A DNA stretch of 64,000 nt. Source: Nocardioides luteus (GTDB lineage: Bacteria > Actinomycetota > Actinomycetes > Propionibacteriales > Nocardioidaceae). The DNA lies in contig NZ_JZDQ02000026.1 in assembly GCF_000960475.2 (NCBI RefSeq), forward strand, positions 1 to 64,000, in the 5' to 3' direction. Of this stretch, positions 43,603 through 51,376 are shown in pieces; within the stretch, counting starts at the first letter, position 1, and each line of letters opens with the position of its first letter. Below the pieces are notes generated by a model. That model had not been told where the DNA came from. It saw only the letters and a list, made by a program, of their open reading frames with translations, and did not search any database. A program made the position numbers and the translations under genes.

Positions 43603-43636
43603 GCCGAGGCGTCACCCCCGTCGGCCGAGGCGTCAC
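43603..43636. repeat. 21-bp-period repeat, site 2 (two direct units)
   Basis: Units beginning GCCGAGGCGTCAC at 43603 and 43624, with no inverted arm here. Immediately downstream of the holin-like gene and upstream of the AbiEi/DUF559-like gene, in the same orientation as the left arm of site 3. Confidence 0.75.
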
Positions 43637-43680
43637 ATGTGTGGGCCATTTGCCGTCCACAGGGCCCACTGGGTCCGAAG

Positions 43681-43689
43681 TTATCCACA
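43681..43689 (+). promoter_or_regulatory. Perfect DnaA-box sequence
   Basis: TTATCCACA, 52 bases upstream of the AbiEi/DUF559-like start. A single box without an AT-rich region or dnaA/dnaN nearby is not an origin; its meaning here is unknown. Confidence 0.35.
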
Positions 43690-43740
43690 GCCTCTGAAAA
43701 GGCGGATGATTTCGTACGCAACCTGGCGCACGCTGCGGCC

Positions 43741-44673
43741 ATGAATCTCTCACTCGTCAAGACCGACGGCCCGCTGCCGGAGCGACCCTTCACCACGTCC
43801 GACATCGAGTCGGTCGCGACCAACCGATACGCACTCGCGCAGGCGATCAGCCATGGCGACGTGCGCCGCCCTTTCCGAGGTGTCTATCTCGCGGCCCAGG
43901 CCGAGGACGATCCGGTGAAGCGCGCCGAGGCGCTCGTGCAGGTGGTGTCCGAGCACCAGGTGATCAGCGACCGGACCGCAGCCTGGGTCCACGGCATCAA
44001 CACCTTCACCCAGACGGAGATGGCGCAGCCTCCGGCCGTGGAGACGTGCGCCGTCCGCGGCCACACCCGCACGCGGCGCCCGGGCACCGACGGTCGATCG
44101 CGCGACCTCCTTCCCGAGGACATCACGGTCATCGGCGGCGTACGTGTGACGACGCCGCTCCGCACCGCGCTCGACCTCGGCTGCAATCTGAACCGCCGGG
44201 AGGCGATGGCTGCGCTCAACGAGTTCGCCCGACACCACGGGATCACGCGGAGCGCACTCGACGAGCAGCTGCCCCGCTTCCGCGGGCGCCGGGGCGTCGT
44301 CCAGCTCCGCGAGCTCGTCCCACTTCTCAACCGCCGCCTCGAGTCCCAGCGCGAGTCCTGGACCCTGCTGGCGATCAGCGACGCCGGCCTCCCTCTCCCG
44401 GAGGCGCAGGTATGGGTCGACGTCGAAGGCATCCCGACCTACCGCCTCGACTTCGCCTATCGGCTCGCCAAGGTCGCGATCGAATACGACGGCGAGGACC
44501 ACGACGACCCCGACCAGCGCATCTACGACGAGGAACGTCGAGGCTGGCTGATCGATCACGGCTGGACGATCGTCATCGTGCGAAAGGGCGACTTCACCGG
44601 CGACCGTCTCGACATCTGGCTCCGGGAGATCAAGGACGCCCTGACCCCGACCTACTCCGCCCGCCGCTTCTGA
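43741..44673 (+). CDS. Orphan AbiEi-antitoxin-like protein with DUF559-like nuclease domain
   Basis: A 310-residue protein. The N-terminal part (about 15-60) resembles the winged-helix AbiEi antitoxin domain, with the usual RNALAQAI-like helix and FRGVYLA turn. The C-terminal part (about 230-300) resembles the DUF559/Vsr-like fold: YRLDFAYRLAKVAIEYDGEDH supplies candidate PD-(D/E)xK acids, followed by RRGWLIDHGWTIVIV. No AbiEii-type toxin is adjacent. The ATG at 43741 follows the DnaA box; the longer reading from 43639 begins inside the repeat. It is bracketed by 21-bp repeats, with the downstream array touching its stop codon. Function unknown. Confidence 0.75.
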   Translation: MNLSLVKTDGPLPERPFTTSDIESVATNRYALAQAISHGDVRRPFRGVYLAAQAEDDPVKRAEALVQVVSEHQVISDRTAAWVHGINTFTQTEMAQPPAVETCAVRGHTRTRRPGTDGRSRDLLPEDITVIGGVRVTTPLRTALDLGCNLNRREAMAALNEFARHHGITRSALDEQLPRFRGRRGVVQLRELVPLLNRRLESQRESWTLLAISDAGLPLPEAQVWVDVEGIPTYRLDFAYRLAKVAIEYDGEDHDDPDQRIYDEERRGWLIDHGWTIVIVRKGDFTGDRLDIWLREIKDALTPTYSARRF

Positions 44674-44831
44674 TCGAAGCGTCACCCCCGTCGGCCGAGG
44701 CGTCACCCGCGCAGGCCGAGGCGTCACTCCCGTCGGCCGAGTTGGCATCGCGTTGCCAACTCGGCCGACGTACGTGACGTCTCGGCCGACCTGCCCGACG
44801 CCTCGGCCGACCTGGCTGACGCCTCGGCGGG
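44673..44831. repeat. 21-bp-period inverted repeat array, site 3 (largest)
   Basis: Four left units start at 44673, 44694, 44715 and 44736. The centre is a perfect 17-bp hairpin with TTGGCA / TGCCAA at its tip, and inverted units start at 44776, 44797 and 44818. The period is 21 throughout. It fills the gap between the convergent AbiEi/DUF559-like and marP genes, overlapping one stop codon and ending 2 bases before the other. Confidence 0.9.
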
Positions 44832-44833
44832 GG

Positions 44834-46012
44834 TCAGCCGGCGCAGGCCCCGGTGTCGACAGCAGCAGTCTCGGAGCGAGCCTGGCGAGCGATGTCGATG
44901 ACCTGGTCGGTCGTGAGGGCATAGCCGGTCTCGGAGTCGGTGACCGAGGCGGCGAAGACGACGCCGACGACGTCGCCCTCGGAGTCGACGATGGGACCGC
45001 CGGAGTTGCCGGGGCGGATGAGGCCGCGTACGGAGTAGACGTCGCGGATGACGGTGCCGACACCGTAGATGTCGGGCGAGCGGAGGCGCTGCTCGGCACG
45101 GATACGACCGGGCTGTACGTCGAAGGGGCCGTCCTGCGGATAGCCCAGGACCGCGATCGGGTCCTCGGCGGCGGCCGTGCTGTCGAAATCGAGACGCTTG
45201 AGGTCGCCGCCGCCCTTGAACTTCAGGACGGCGATGTCGATCTCGGGGTCGTAGTGGACGACCTTGGCATCGTTGGCACCGTCACCGATGATCACGTTGG
45301 GATCGTCGACACCGGCCACCACGTGGGCGTTGGTCATCAGGTAGCCGCGCCCGATCACGAACCCGGTGCCCTCGACGCCCTTTCCACACTCGTTGGCGCC
45401 ACGGATCTTGAGGACCGACTCGCCGGCGCGTACGACATCGGGGTCGGTGAGCATGCGCCGCGGGCCGGGGCCGACCTCGACGATCCGCTCACGGGCGAAC
45501 GGCTCGAGGTAGCGCGGGAAGAACGAGGTGCCGACGACGTCGTTGAACGCGCGCAGCGCGCGGTCGGCGGGCGACGGCATGATCGAGTCGACCTTGGCAA
45601 GGATCGCCGAGCCGCGTACGGCCGGGGTGAGCCCGTTGATCTGCGCCCCCGAGACCGCGACCCCGAGCGCCCAGGCGACCACCAGCACGGCAGCCGCGCT
45701 GAGCAACGCGCCGCCGAGAGCGTCGACGATCCGCGCCGGCTGCCAGGTGATCTCGTCGCGCACGCGTACGCCGCCGTACTGCAGCACCGCCTGGCCGATC
45801 GAGGCGCAGGCGATCACGATGAACAGGGCGCCCAGCGAGACCCACAGCGACGGCGCCGCGCTGCCGAGCACCTTCGGCGCCAGCCAGATGCCGATGAAGC
45901 CGCCGAGCAGCAGTCCGCCGGTCGCGAAGGCGCCGGTGATGAAGCCCTGCCAGTATCCCGAGAGCGCATAGGCCCCGACGAGGACGATCAGGATCCAATC
46001 AAGAAAGTTCAC
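44834..46012 (-). CDS. marP: MarP-type membrane serine protease
   Basis: A 392-residue protein. The N-terminal third has four membrane segments of the CvpA type, then an external trypsin-like protease domain (about 195-385). The triad is visible in LMTNAHVVAG (His), EIDIAVLKF (Asp) and RPGNSGGPIV (Ser). In M. tuberculosis MarP (Rv3671c) is needed for acid resistance through cell-wall hydrolase activation. The GTG at 46012 forms a GTGA overlap with the NUDIX gene; the reading upstream to 46417 is a shadow. Last gene of the nth-tlpA-nudix-marP operon. Confidence 0.93.
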   Translation of the reverse strand: MNFLDWILIVLVGAYALSGYWQGFITGAFATGGLLLGGFIGIWLAPKVLGSAAPSLWVSLGALFIVIACASIGQAVLQYGGVRVRDEITWQPARIVDALGGALLSAAAVLVVAWALGVAVSGAQINGLTPAVRGSAILAKVDSIMPSPADRALRAFNDVVGTSFFPRYLEPFARERIVEVGPGPRRMLTDPDVVRAGESVLKIRGANECGKGVEGTGFVIGRGYLMTNAHVVAGVDDPNVIIGDGANDAKVVHYDPEIDIAVLKFKGGGDLKRLDFDSTAAAEDPIAVLGYPQDGPFDVQPGRIRAEQRLRSPDIYGVGTVIRDVYSVRGLIRPGNSGGPIVDSEGDVVGVVFAASVTDSETGYALTTDQVIDIARQARSETAAVDTGACAG

Positions 46013-46698
46013 GGCCGATTCCGTTCGCGTCCCTGCAGCATGTATTCGGGCAACTCCTTGATCGGGGCGTCCGGAATCTCCGAGATCCACCCGAGATAGG
46101 TGAAGAACCGGTTGATGATTCCACCTGTGAAGCCCCAGAGGATGACATCCTTCTCCGGTCCGATCAAGAACGCGGGCATCAGCCATCCGCCGCGCCCCGG
46201 CGAACCCACCTGGATCCGGTGGGCCGGATCCATCAGATCGGACAACGGCACCCGATAGACCGCGTGCACCTCCTCGACCGAGTGCGTCGTCACCGGCGAC
46301 GGCTCGCGCCACCACGCGATGATCGGCACCACGGCATGGTTGGAGAACGGGATCCACAGCGCCGGAAGCCGCCCGACCACGTCGACACCGGTCGGGTCGA
46401 GCCCGGTCTCCTCCCATGCCTCCCGGAGCGCCGCCTCCTCGGCGGTCTCGCCCGGATCGAGCCGGCCGCCGGGGAACGACACCTGACCGGGGTGGGAGCG
46501 CATCGTGTGCGAGCGCTCGGTCAGCAGCAGATCGGGACCCTCGGGACCCTCACCGAAGAGCATCAGGACAGCCGACTCCCGAGCACTCCCGTCGGCGGGC
46601 GGCAGGAACTGCGAGATGTCCTCGCCCTGGATCCGCGCGGCGGCGTCGATGATCTCCTCGAACCACTCCGGCCGCGCGCCGTTCCTGCCCACGCTCAC
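46009..46698 (-). CDS. NUDIX CoA pyrophosphatase-like hydrolase
   Basis: A 229-residue NUDIX hydrolase. The box GGRLDPGETAEEAALRE-AWEETGL is complete near residues 77-100, and the preceding LTERSHTMRSHPGQVSFPGG is the CoA-pyrophosphatase (NudL) signature; such enzymes split CoA and derivatives into 3',5'-ADP and phosphopantetheine. It corresponds to Rv3672c. It starts with GTG overlapping the thioredoxin lipoprotein gene by GTGA, and itself overlaps marP. Confidence 0.92.
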   Translation of the reverse strand: MSVGRNGARPEWFEEIIDAAARIQGEDISQFLPPADGSARESAVLMLFGEGPEGPDLLLTERSHTMRSHPGQVSFPGGRLDPGETAEEAALREAWEETGLDPTGVDVVGRLPALWIPFSNHAVVPIIAWWREPSPVTTHSVEEVHAVYRVPLSDLMDPAHRIQVGSPGRGGWLMPAFLIGPEKDVILWGFTGGIINRFFTYLGWISEIPDAPIKELPEYMLQGRERNRP

Positions 46699-47327
46699 AG
46701 CGTGATCCCCAGCTTCTTCTCCACGAGCTCCTTCACCTGGGCCGCACTCTTCATGCCACCCATCTGCAGCAGCTCCACCTTGCCGGAGGAGGAGAGCACG
46801 TACGTCGCCGGAACCGCTCGCGCGGTGAGCGGCCCGCCCTGCAGCTCACCGCCGGGATCGGCGTACATCGGGAAGGTCACCCCGCGCGAGATCGCCTCCT
46901 CGAGCGCGACCCCAGGGACGGTGTCCATGACGTCGATGCCGATGACCGGGACCTGGTCGCCGTAGGTCTCGTAGAACGACTGGAGCGCGGGCATCTCCTC
47001 CTTGCAGGGCGCACAGAAGCCCTGGAAGAGGTTGATCACCAGCGGTCCCTCGAACGAGGCGAGGTCGGCGGCCTCACCACCACCGAGGCAGGGCAGCTCG
47101 ATCGACGGCAGCCCGCCGTCGCTGGCGGAACCGGGCTGACAGGCCTCCACCTTCGATGCCTTCTTGGCCGCGACCATCTCCGCGGTGGCGACGTTCACCT
47201 TGGACGAAGAGGGCTTGTCGGCCAGCGGCGCGCCGGACTGCCCGCCTCCAGCCGAGGGCTCGGTGCCACAGCCGGCCAGGACGGCCAGCAGGACAGCAGC
47301 GACCGCCGCACCACGACGACGGACCAT
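46695..47327 (-). CDS. TlpA-like thioredoxin-fold lipoprotein
   Basis: A 210-residue exported thiol protein. Lipobox VLAGC (Cys19) follows a basic start and hydrophobic core. The thioredoxin domain (about 78-205) carries the redox pair in FQGFCAPCKEEMPAL. A conserved Cys pair before the domain (CQPGSAS...LPC) may form a structural disulfide. It corresponds to Rv3673c. The ATG at 47327 overlaps the nth stop by one base. It is distinct from the ResA-type protein at 5861, so two extracytoplasmic thioredoxins exist. Confidence 0.9.
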   Translation of the reverse strand: MVRRRGAAVAAVLLAVLAGCGTEPSAGGGQSGAPLADKPSSSKVNVATAEMVAAKKASKVEACQPGSASDGGLPSIELPCLGGGEAADLASFEGPLVINLFQGFCAPCKEEMPALQSFYETYGDQVPVIGIDVMDTVPGVALEEAISRGVTFPMYADPGGELQGGPLTARAVPATYVLSSSGKVELLQMGGMKSAAQVKELVEKKLGITL

Positions 47328-48043
47328 CAGTTGCGGCCCTCCGTGCGGACCAGCTTGGCCGCGGCGACCGGGTCGGTCGGCCCCTCCCCGTACGCAGGGC
47401 ACAGCTGCGACACCGGGCAGGCACCGCACGCGGGCTTCTGGGCGTGACAGATCCGTCGTCCGTGCCAGATCACGTGGTGGGACAGCATCGTCCAGTCGCG
47501 CTTCTCGAAGAGCGCGCCGACCTCGTGCTCGACCTTGACCGGGTCCTTCTCGGTCGTCCAGCCGAAGCGGCGCGAGAGCCGGCCGAAGTGGGTGTCGACG
47601 GTGATGCCGGGCTTGCCGAAGGCGTTGCCGAGCACCACGTTGGCGGTCTTGCGCCCGACACCGGGCAGCTTCACCAGCTGCTCCAGGCGCGAGGGCACCT
47701 CCCCGTCGTACTCCTCCACCAGCACCGCGCTGAGCTTCAGCAGCGCGTCGGTCTTGGCGCGGAAGAAGCCGAGCGGCCCGACCAGCTGCTCCAGGTGCTC
47801 CCGGGGGGCCGCGGCCATCTCCTTCGCCGTCGGGTAGGCCGCGAACAGGGCGGGCGAGGCCAGGTTGACCCGCTTGTCGGTCGTCTGGGCGCTCAGCACC
47901 GTGACGACCAGGCACTCGAAGGGATTGGTGAAGTCGAGCTCGGCCTTCGCATCCGGGTAGGTCTCACCGAGGATGCGGTCGATCCGACGGGCACGACGCA
48001 CCAGACCCAGGCGCGTCTCAGTCGCAAACTTCTGGGCAGGCAC
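47327..48043 (-). CDS. nth: Endonuclease III (DNA glycosylase/AP lyase)
   Basis: A 238-residue base-excision repair enzyme removing oxidised pyrimidines. The helix-hairpin-helix LVKLPGVGRKTANVV contains the catalytic lysine, VDTHFGRLSRR the catalytic aspartate, and the C-terminus has the 4Fe-4S loop (CHAQKPACGACPVSQLC). It starts with GTG 6 bases from a TAGCCT -10 element, so its mRNA is probably leaderless. It heads the nth-tlpA-nudix-marP operon and is divergent from crp, as in mycobacteria (Rv3674c/Rv3676). Confidence 0.95.
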   Translation of the reverse strand: MPAQKFATETRLGLVRRARRIDRILGETYPDAKAELDFTNPFECLVVTVLSAQTTDKRVNLASPALFAAYPTAKEMAAAPREHLEQLVGPLGFFRAKTDALLKLSAVLVEEYDGEVPSRLEQLVKLPGVGRKTANVVLGNAFGKPGITVDTHFGRLSRRFGWTTEKDPVKVEHEVGALFEKRDWTMLSHHVIWHGRRICHAQKPACGACPVSQLCPAYGEGPTDPVAAAKLVRTEGRN

Positions 48044-48049
48044 GCAGCA

Positions 48050-48055
48050 AGGCTA
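48050..48055 (-). promoter_or_regulatory. -10 element of nth (leaderless)
   Basis: TAGCCT on the minus strand, 6 bases before the GTG at 48043. Confidence 0.4.
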
Positions 48056-48133
48056 CGCGGCCGCACCGACAATGCCGATCCGGCCCAGCAGACGGCTAGC
48101 ACAAATACCGCCGCGCCCATGCACTTTCTGGGG

Positions 48134-48154
48134 TTATCGGTGGCTTATCGGTGG
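48134..48154 (+). promoter_or_regulatory. Direct repeat in the crp promoter region
   Basis: TTATCGGTGG occurs at 48134-48143 and again at 48145-48154, an 11-base spacing close to one helical turn. Tandem, helically phased repeats like this are typical of response-regulator sites. It lies about 30 bases upstream of the probable crp -10 element. Confidence 0.4.
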
Positions 48155-48166
48155 GGGATGTGCACC

Positions 48167-48190
48167 TGTGAGACGTTCCACAGATAGGAT
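48167..48190 (+). promoter_or_regulatory. crp promoter with autoregulatory CRP-like site
   Basis: TGTGA-GACGTT-CCACA (48167-48182) has one mismatch to the CRP palindrome and lies just upstream of TAGGAT (48185-48190), a good -10. The site sits in the spacer, where bound Crp would block RNA polymerase, so negative autoregulation is likely. Confidence 0.55.
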
Positions 48191-48241
48191 TCCCGGTGTA
48201 ATACCCGCGGATGTGGGGAAAATCCAGGAGGAATGGCCGCA

Positions 48242-48919
48242 ATGGACAACGACGTACTCCGTCAGGCACCGCTCTTCAGCGCACTCGACGACGAGTCGAT
48301 GACGGCCCTGCACGCCTCGATGGCAGAGTCGAAGCTCCGCCGCGGAGAGGTGCTCTTTCACGAGGGTGACTCCGGCGACAAGCTGTACGTCGTGATCGAC
48401 GGCAAGGTGAAGCTCGGCCGCACCTCGTCCGACGGCCGCGAGAACCTGCTCGCGATCATGGGTCCCGGCCAGATGTTCGGCGAGCTCTCGCTCTTCGACC
48501 CGGGCCCCCGCTCGGCCACCGTCACCGCGGTCACCGACTCCACCTTCGCCAGCCTGTCGCACGAGGACCTCCTCAAGTGGCTCGAGGGCCGCCCGGTCGT
48601 CGCCCGCGGCCTGCTCGCCCAGCTGGCCGGCCGCCTCCGCAAGGCCAACGACGTCGTCGCCGACCTGGTCTTCTCCGACGTCCCCGGCCGTGTCGCGAAG
48701 GCCCTCCTCGACCTCGCCGACCGCTTCGGCCGCACCGCCGACGACGGCGTCCACGTCCACCACGACCTCACCCAGGAGGAGCTCGCCCAGCTCGTCGGCG
48801 CCTCCCGCGAGACGGTCAACAAGGCCCTGGCCGACTTCGCCAGCCGCGGCTGGCTCCGCCTCGAGCCGCGCAGCGTGGTCATCATGGACATCGAGCGCAT
48901 GGCCCGCCGCGCCCGCTGA
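48242..48919 (+). CDS. crp: Crp/Fnr family transcriptional regulator, Crp (GlxR)
   Basis: A 225-residue cyclic-nucleotide-responsive regulator. The cNMP-binding domain (about 1-120) has the phosphate cassette FGELSLFDPGPRSATV, in which the conserved Glu and Arg contact cAMP. The C-terminal winged helix includes LTQEELAQLVGASRETVNKALADF. It corresponds to Rv3676 of M. tuberculosis and GlxR of Corynebacterium, global carbon regulators. ATG 48242 is preferred to ATG 48233 because AGGAGG at 48226 is properly spaced only for it. CRP-like sites occur before crp, acs, the DUF485-actP operon and chvE. Confidence 0.95.
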   Translation: MDNDVLRQAPLFSALDDESMTALHASMAESKLRRGEVLFHEGDSGDKLYVVIDGKVKLGRTSSDGRENLLAIMGPGQMFGELSLFDPGPRSATVTAVTDSTFASLSHEDLLKWLEGRPVVARGLLAQLAGRLRKANDVVADLVFSDVPGRVAKALLDLADRFGRTADDGVHVHHDLTQEELAQLVGASRETVNKALADFASRGWLRLEPRSVVIMDIERMARRAR

Positions 48920-48937
48920 GTTCTTTCAACAGGCATC

Positions 48938-48980
48938 CGGCCTCCTCTCCCCCGGCGTAGAAGCCGGTGAGAGGAGGCCG
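48938..48980. terminator. Bidirectional terminator between crp and the YdeI-like gene
   Basis: 12-bp stem (48938-48949 and 48969-48980) with a smaller nested hairpin CCGGC / GCCGG in its loop. T-rich flanks lie on the left. It serves the convergent genes on both sides. Confidence 0.75.
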
Positions 48981-49004
48981 CGCTGCTTTCTCCGCGAGAC
49001 GCGG

Positions 49005-49601
49005 TTACTGGGGCCGGCGCTTCTGCGGGTGGAGCGTCTCGTGACGCGCGAGCATGGCGACGTACTCCTCGATCCTGCGCGCCCGGGCGGCCTCGGTCTT
49101 CAGGGCGGTGAGGCGGTGGTAGAGGGCGTAGCGGTTCTGAGAGGTCAGGACGTCGTACATCGCCTGCGCCTCGGGCACCGCAGCGATCGCGGCCAGGAGG
49201 TCGGGCGGGGTCTCGGCGGTGGCCGGACCCGCGTACGCCGCCTCCCACCGTCCGTCCGCCTTGGCCGCCTCCACGGCCGCCCGTCCGGCGGCGGTCATCC
49301 GGCCCTCGGCCTCGAGCCGGTCGATGTGCTCGACGTTCTTCAGTGACCAGCGGCTCTTCGGCCCACGTGGGGTGAACCGCTGGAACGACGACTGTTCGTC
49401 GCGCCGCCGGGCCTGACCGTCGATCCAGCCGAAGCAGAGCGCCTCGTCGAGCGCGGTCTGCCAGGTCAACGTGGTCAGCGTGCCGCCCTTCTTGGTCAGC
49501 ACCAGCCAGACCGCGGGCGTGTCGGCATGGTGCTCCTCCAGCCAGCCCCGCCACGCGGGCGGATCGGGAAGCAGGAGCTCGACTCCGGGCAGGGTGGCCA
49601 T
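49005..49601 (-). CDS. YdeI/OmpD-associated-like protein
   Basis: A 198-residue soluble protein matching the YdeI family: TWQTALDEALCFGWIDGQARRRDEQSSFQRFTP-type sequence near 45-77 and SRWSLKNVEHIDRLEAEGRM follow the family order. Its biochemical role is unknown. The ATG at 49601 gives the usual length. It lies 17 bases behind the MBL gene and may be the last gene of that operon. It has no counterpart that I recall at this position in the mycobacterial block. Confidence 0.85.
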   Translation of the reverse strand: MATLPGVELLLPDPPAWRGWLEEHHADTPAVWLVLTKKGGTLTTLTWQTALDEALCFGWIDGQARRRDEQSSFQRFTPRGPKSRWSLKNVEHIDRLEAEGRMTAAGRAAVEAAKADGRWEAAYAGPATAETPPDLLAAIAAVPEAQAMYDVLTSQNRYALYHRLTALKTEAARARRIEEYVAMLARHETLHPQKRRPQ

Positions 49602-49618
49602 GGGCCGAAGCGTAGGCC

Positions 49619-50425
49619 TCAGCGCTCGGCGAGGTAAGCCAATTGCGCCCTCACCGAGAGCTCGGCGGCACCCCAGAGGACCTGGTCGACGTCGGCGTAC
49701 ACGATCTCGACGATCGCCCGCGGGTCCGCGTCGGCCGGGGCGGCCCCGAGACCGACGAGCGCCTCTTCGACCTGTCCGAGGCGCTCGCGACGGTGGGCGA
49801 TGTAGTGGTCGAGCGCACCGAGAGCGTTGCCGATCACCGGACCGTGACCGGGCCACACGCTGCCGACACCGTGCTCGGAGGCGAGCGCGTGGAGACGGTC
49901 GAGCGAGTCCAGATAGGCGCCGAGCTCGCCGTCGGGGTGGGCGACCACGGTCGTTCCTCGGCCGAGAACGGTGTCACCGGTCAGCACCGCACCGTCCGAA
50001 GGAAGCCAGAAGGAGAGCGAGTCCGAGGTGTGCCCGGGCGTTCCGACGACGCGGATCTCCAGACCATCGACCTCGATGACGTCGCCGTCGCCGAGCCCCT
50101 CGGTGCCGAGCCGGTATTCAGGATCAAGAGCGCGTACGCCGGCCCCGACCCGCTCGGCGAAGGCCCGCGCGGCCTCGGAGTGGTCGTAGTGGTGGTGGGT
50201 CAGCAGCACCGTCGCCACCTCGCCGGCCGCCTCCGCGACCGCGTCGAGATGCCCCTCGTCGAGAGGCCCGGGGTCGATCACGACCGACCGGCGCGCACCC
50301 GGCTCGCGCAGCACCCAGGTGTTGGTGCCGTCGAGCGACATGATCCCGGGGTTGGGCGCGAGGATGCACTGCCCGCGCTCGCCGAAGACCCCGCCCGACC
50401 AGGACTCGGAACCGGACTCGGTCAC
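49619..50425 (-). CDS. MBL-fold metallo-hydrolase
   Basis: A 268-residue metallo-beta-lactamase-fold hydrolase. The dinuclear zinc motif is LLTHHHYDHSEAA near 75, with later ligands in GTPGHTSDSLSF, LTGDTVLGRG and VWPGHGPVI. The C-terminal winged helix is typical of LACTB2-like proteins, some of which are ribonucleases; the substrate here is not evident. It corresponds to Rv3677c. The GTG at 50425 makes a GTGA overlap with the NUDIX gene upstream. Confidence 0.92.
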   Translation of the reverse strand: MTESGSESWSGGVFGERGQCILAPNPGIMSLDGTNTWVLREPGARRSVVIDPGPLDEGHLDAVAEAAGEVATVLLTHHHYDHSEAARAFAERVGAGVRALDPEYRLGTEGLGDGDVIEVDGLEIRVVGTPGHTSDSLSFWLPSDGAVLTGDTVLGRGTTVVAHPDGELGAYLDSLDRLHALASEHGVGSVWPGHGPVIGNALGALDHYIAHRRERLGQVEEALVGLGAAPADADPRAIVEIVYADVDQVLWGAAELSVRAQLAYLAER

Positions 50426-51297
50426 GAGCGTCCCCTTCCCGCGACGAGGGAGGCGTGCAGCGGCATCATCGACAGGGCGTGGCCGCCGTCGACCTCCGTC
50501 ACAGCCGGCGTGAACATGGTCAGCTCGCGCTCCGCGGCGGCGGCGAGCACGTCGTCCTCGGAGCCGATCGAGGCGACCTCGAGGCAGTTGAGGTAGGTCG
50601 GCGGCATCATCGCCAGCTCGCCGGCCTCGACCTGGTCGACCGCCTCGGCGGCGCCGAGCCAGTGCACCGAGGACGACTCGCTCGACACGTCGCGCGTGAC
50701 CTGCCCCTCGGGCAGCCGGGCGACGAAGAACCAGGTCGCGAAGCGCTTCGGCTCGAAGACCGGCGTCGTCCACGCGGCCCACGGCCCCAGCAGATCCGTA
50801 CGCAGCACCAGCCCGCGCCGGGTCAGCAGCTCGGTCAGCGACAGCGAGTGCGACTCCAGCGCGACCCGGTCCGCCTCCCACTCCGAGCCCGAGACGTCGT
50901 CGACGACGGCCTCGGCCGAGGTCCCGGCGAGCAGTACGCCGCACTCCTCGAAGGTCTCCCGCACCGCCGCGGCGACCAGCGCCCGCGCCCGGGACTCATC
51001 GACCCCGAGCCGGCGCGCCCACTCCGCCGCGGACGGTCCGGCCCAACAGGCGTCGGGCAGCTCGGCGTCGCGTACGTCCACGCCACCGCCGGGGAAGACG
51101 GCCATCCCGGCCGCGAACCCCATCGTCAGCTGACGGCGGAGCAGATACACCTCCGGGCCAGACCCGGAGCCCGGCCGCAGCAGGAGGACCGTCGCCGCGT
51201 CTCGCGGCTCGACCGGGGTGCGTACGCCCTCGGCGTACTCCCCGGCCAACGCCACGATGTCGTCACCAAGCCGGACAGGAGGGATCGGGATGCGCAC
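50422..51297 (-). CDS. NUDIX hydrolase
   Basis: A 291-residue NUDIX-fold protein. The box is extended: FPGGGVDVRDAEL and, after an insert of about 30 residues, VRETFEECGVLL. This split pattern is seen in NUDT19-like and related actinobacterial proteins. Substrate not evident; a CoA ester is possible. The start is uncertain: the GTG at 51297 lies 7 bases from a TACAGT hexamer (leaderless pattern), and a GTG at 51306 is in frame. It overlaps the MBL gene by GTGA. Confidence 0.85.
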   Translation of the reverse strand: MRIPIPPVRLGDDIVALAGEYAEGVRTPVEPRDAATVLLLRPGSGSGPEVYLLRRQLTMGFAAGMAVFPGGGVDVRDAELPDACWAGPSAAEWARRLGVDESRARALVAAAVRETFEECGVLLAGTSAEAVVDDVSGSEWEADRVALESHSLSLTELLTRRGLVLRTDLLGPWAAWTTPVFEPKRFATWFFVARLPEGQVTRDVSSESSSVHWLGAAEAVDQVEAGELAMMPPTYLNCLEVASIGSEDDVLAAAAERELTMFTPAVTEVDGGHALSMMPLHASLVAGRGRS

Positions 51298-51340
51298 GTT
51301 CGTCACTGTAGCGACGCTCACACCCGCGCCCCACCCCCAT

Positions 51341-51376
51341 CCGAGACTCAGACCGAGACTCAGACCGAGACTCAGA
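51341..51376. repeat. 12-bp tandem repeat, three copies
   Basis: CCGAGACTCAGA occurs three times end to end, running into the stop codon of the RidA gene (51372-51374). Probably a slippage-prone minisatellite; copy number may vary between strains. Confidence 0.85.

Noticed and set aside
43681..43689. Replication origin
   Set aside because: Only one DnaA box, no AT-rich region, and no dnaA, dnaN or rpmH genes nearby.
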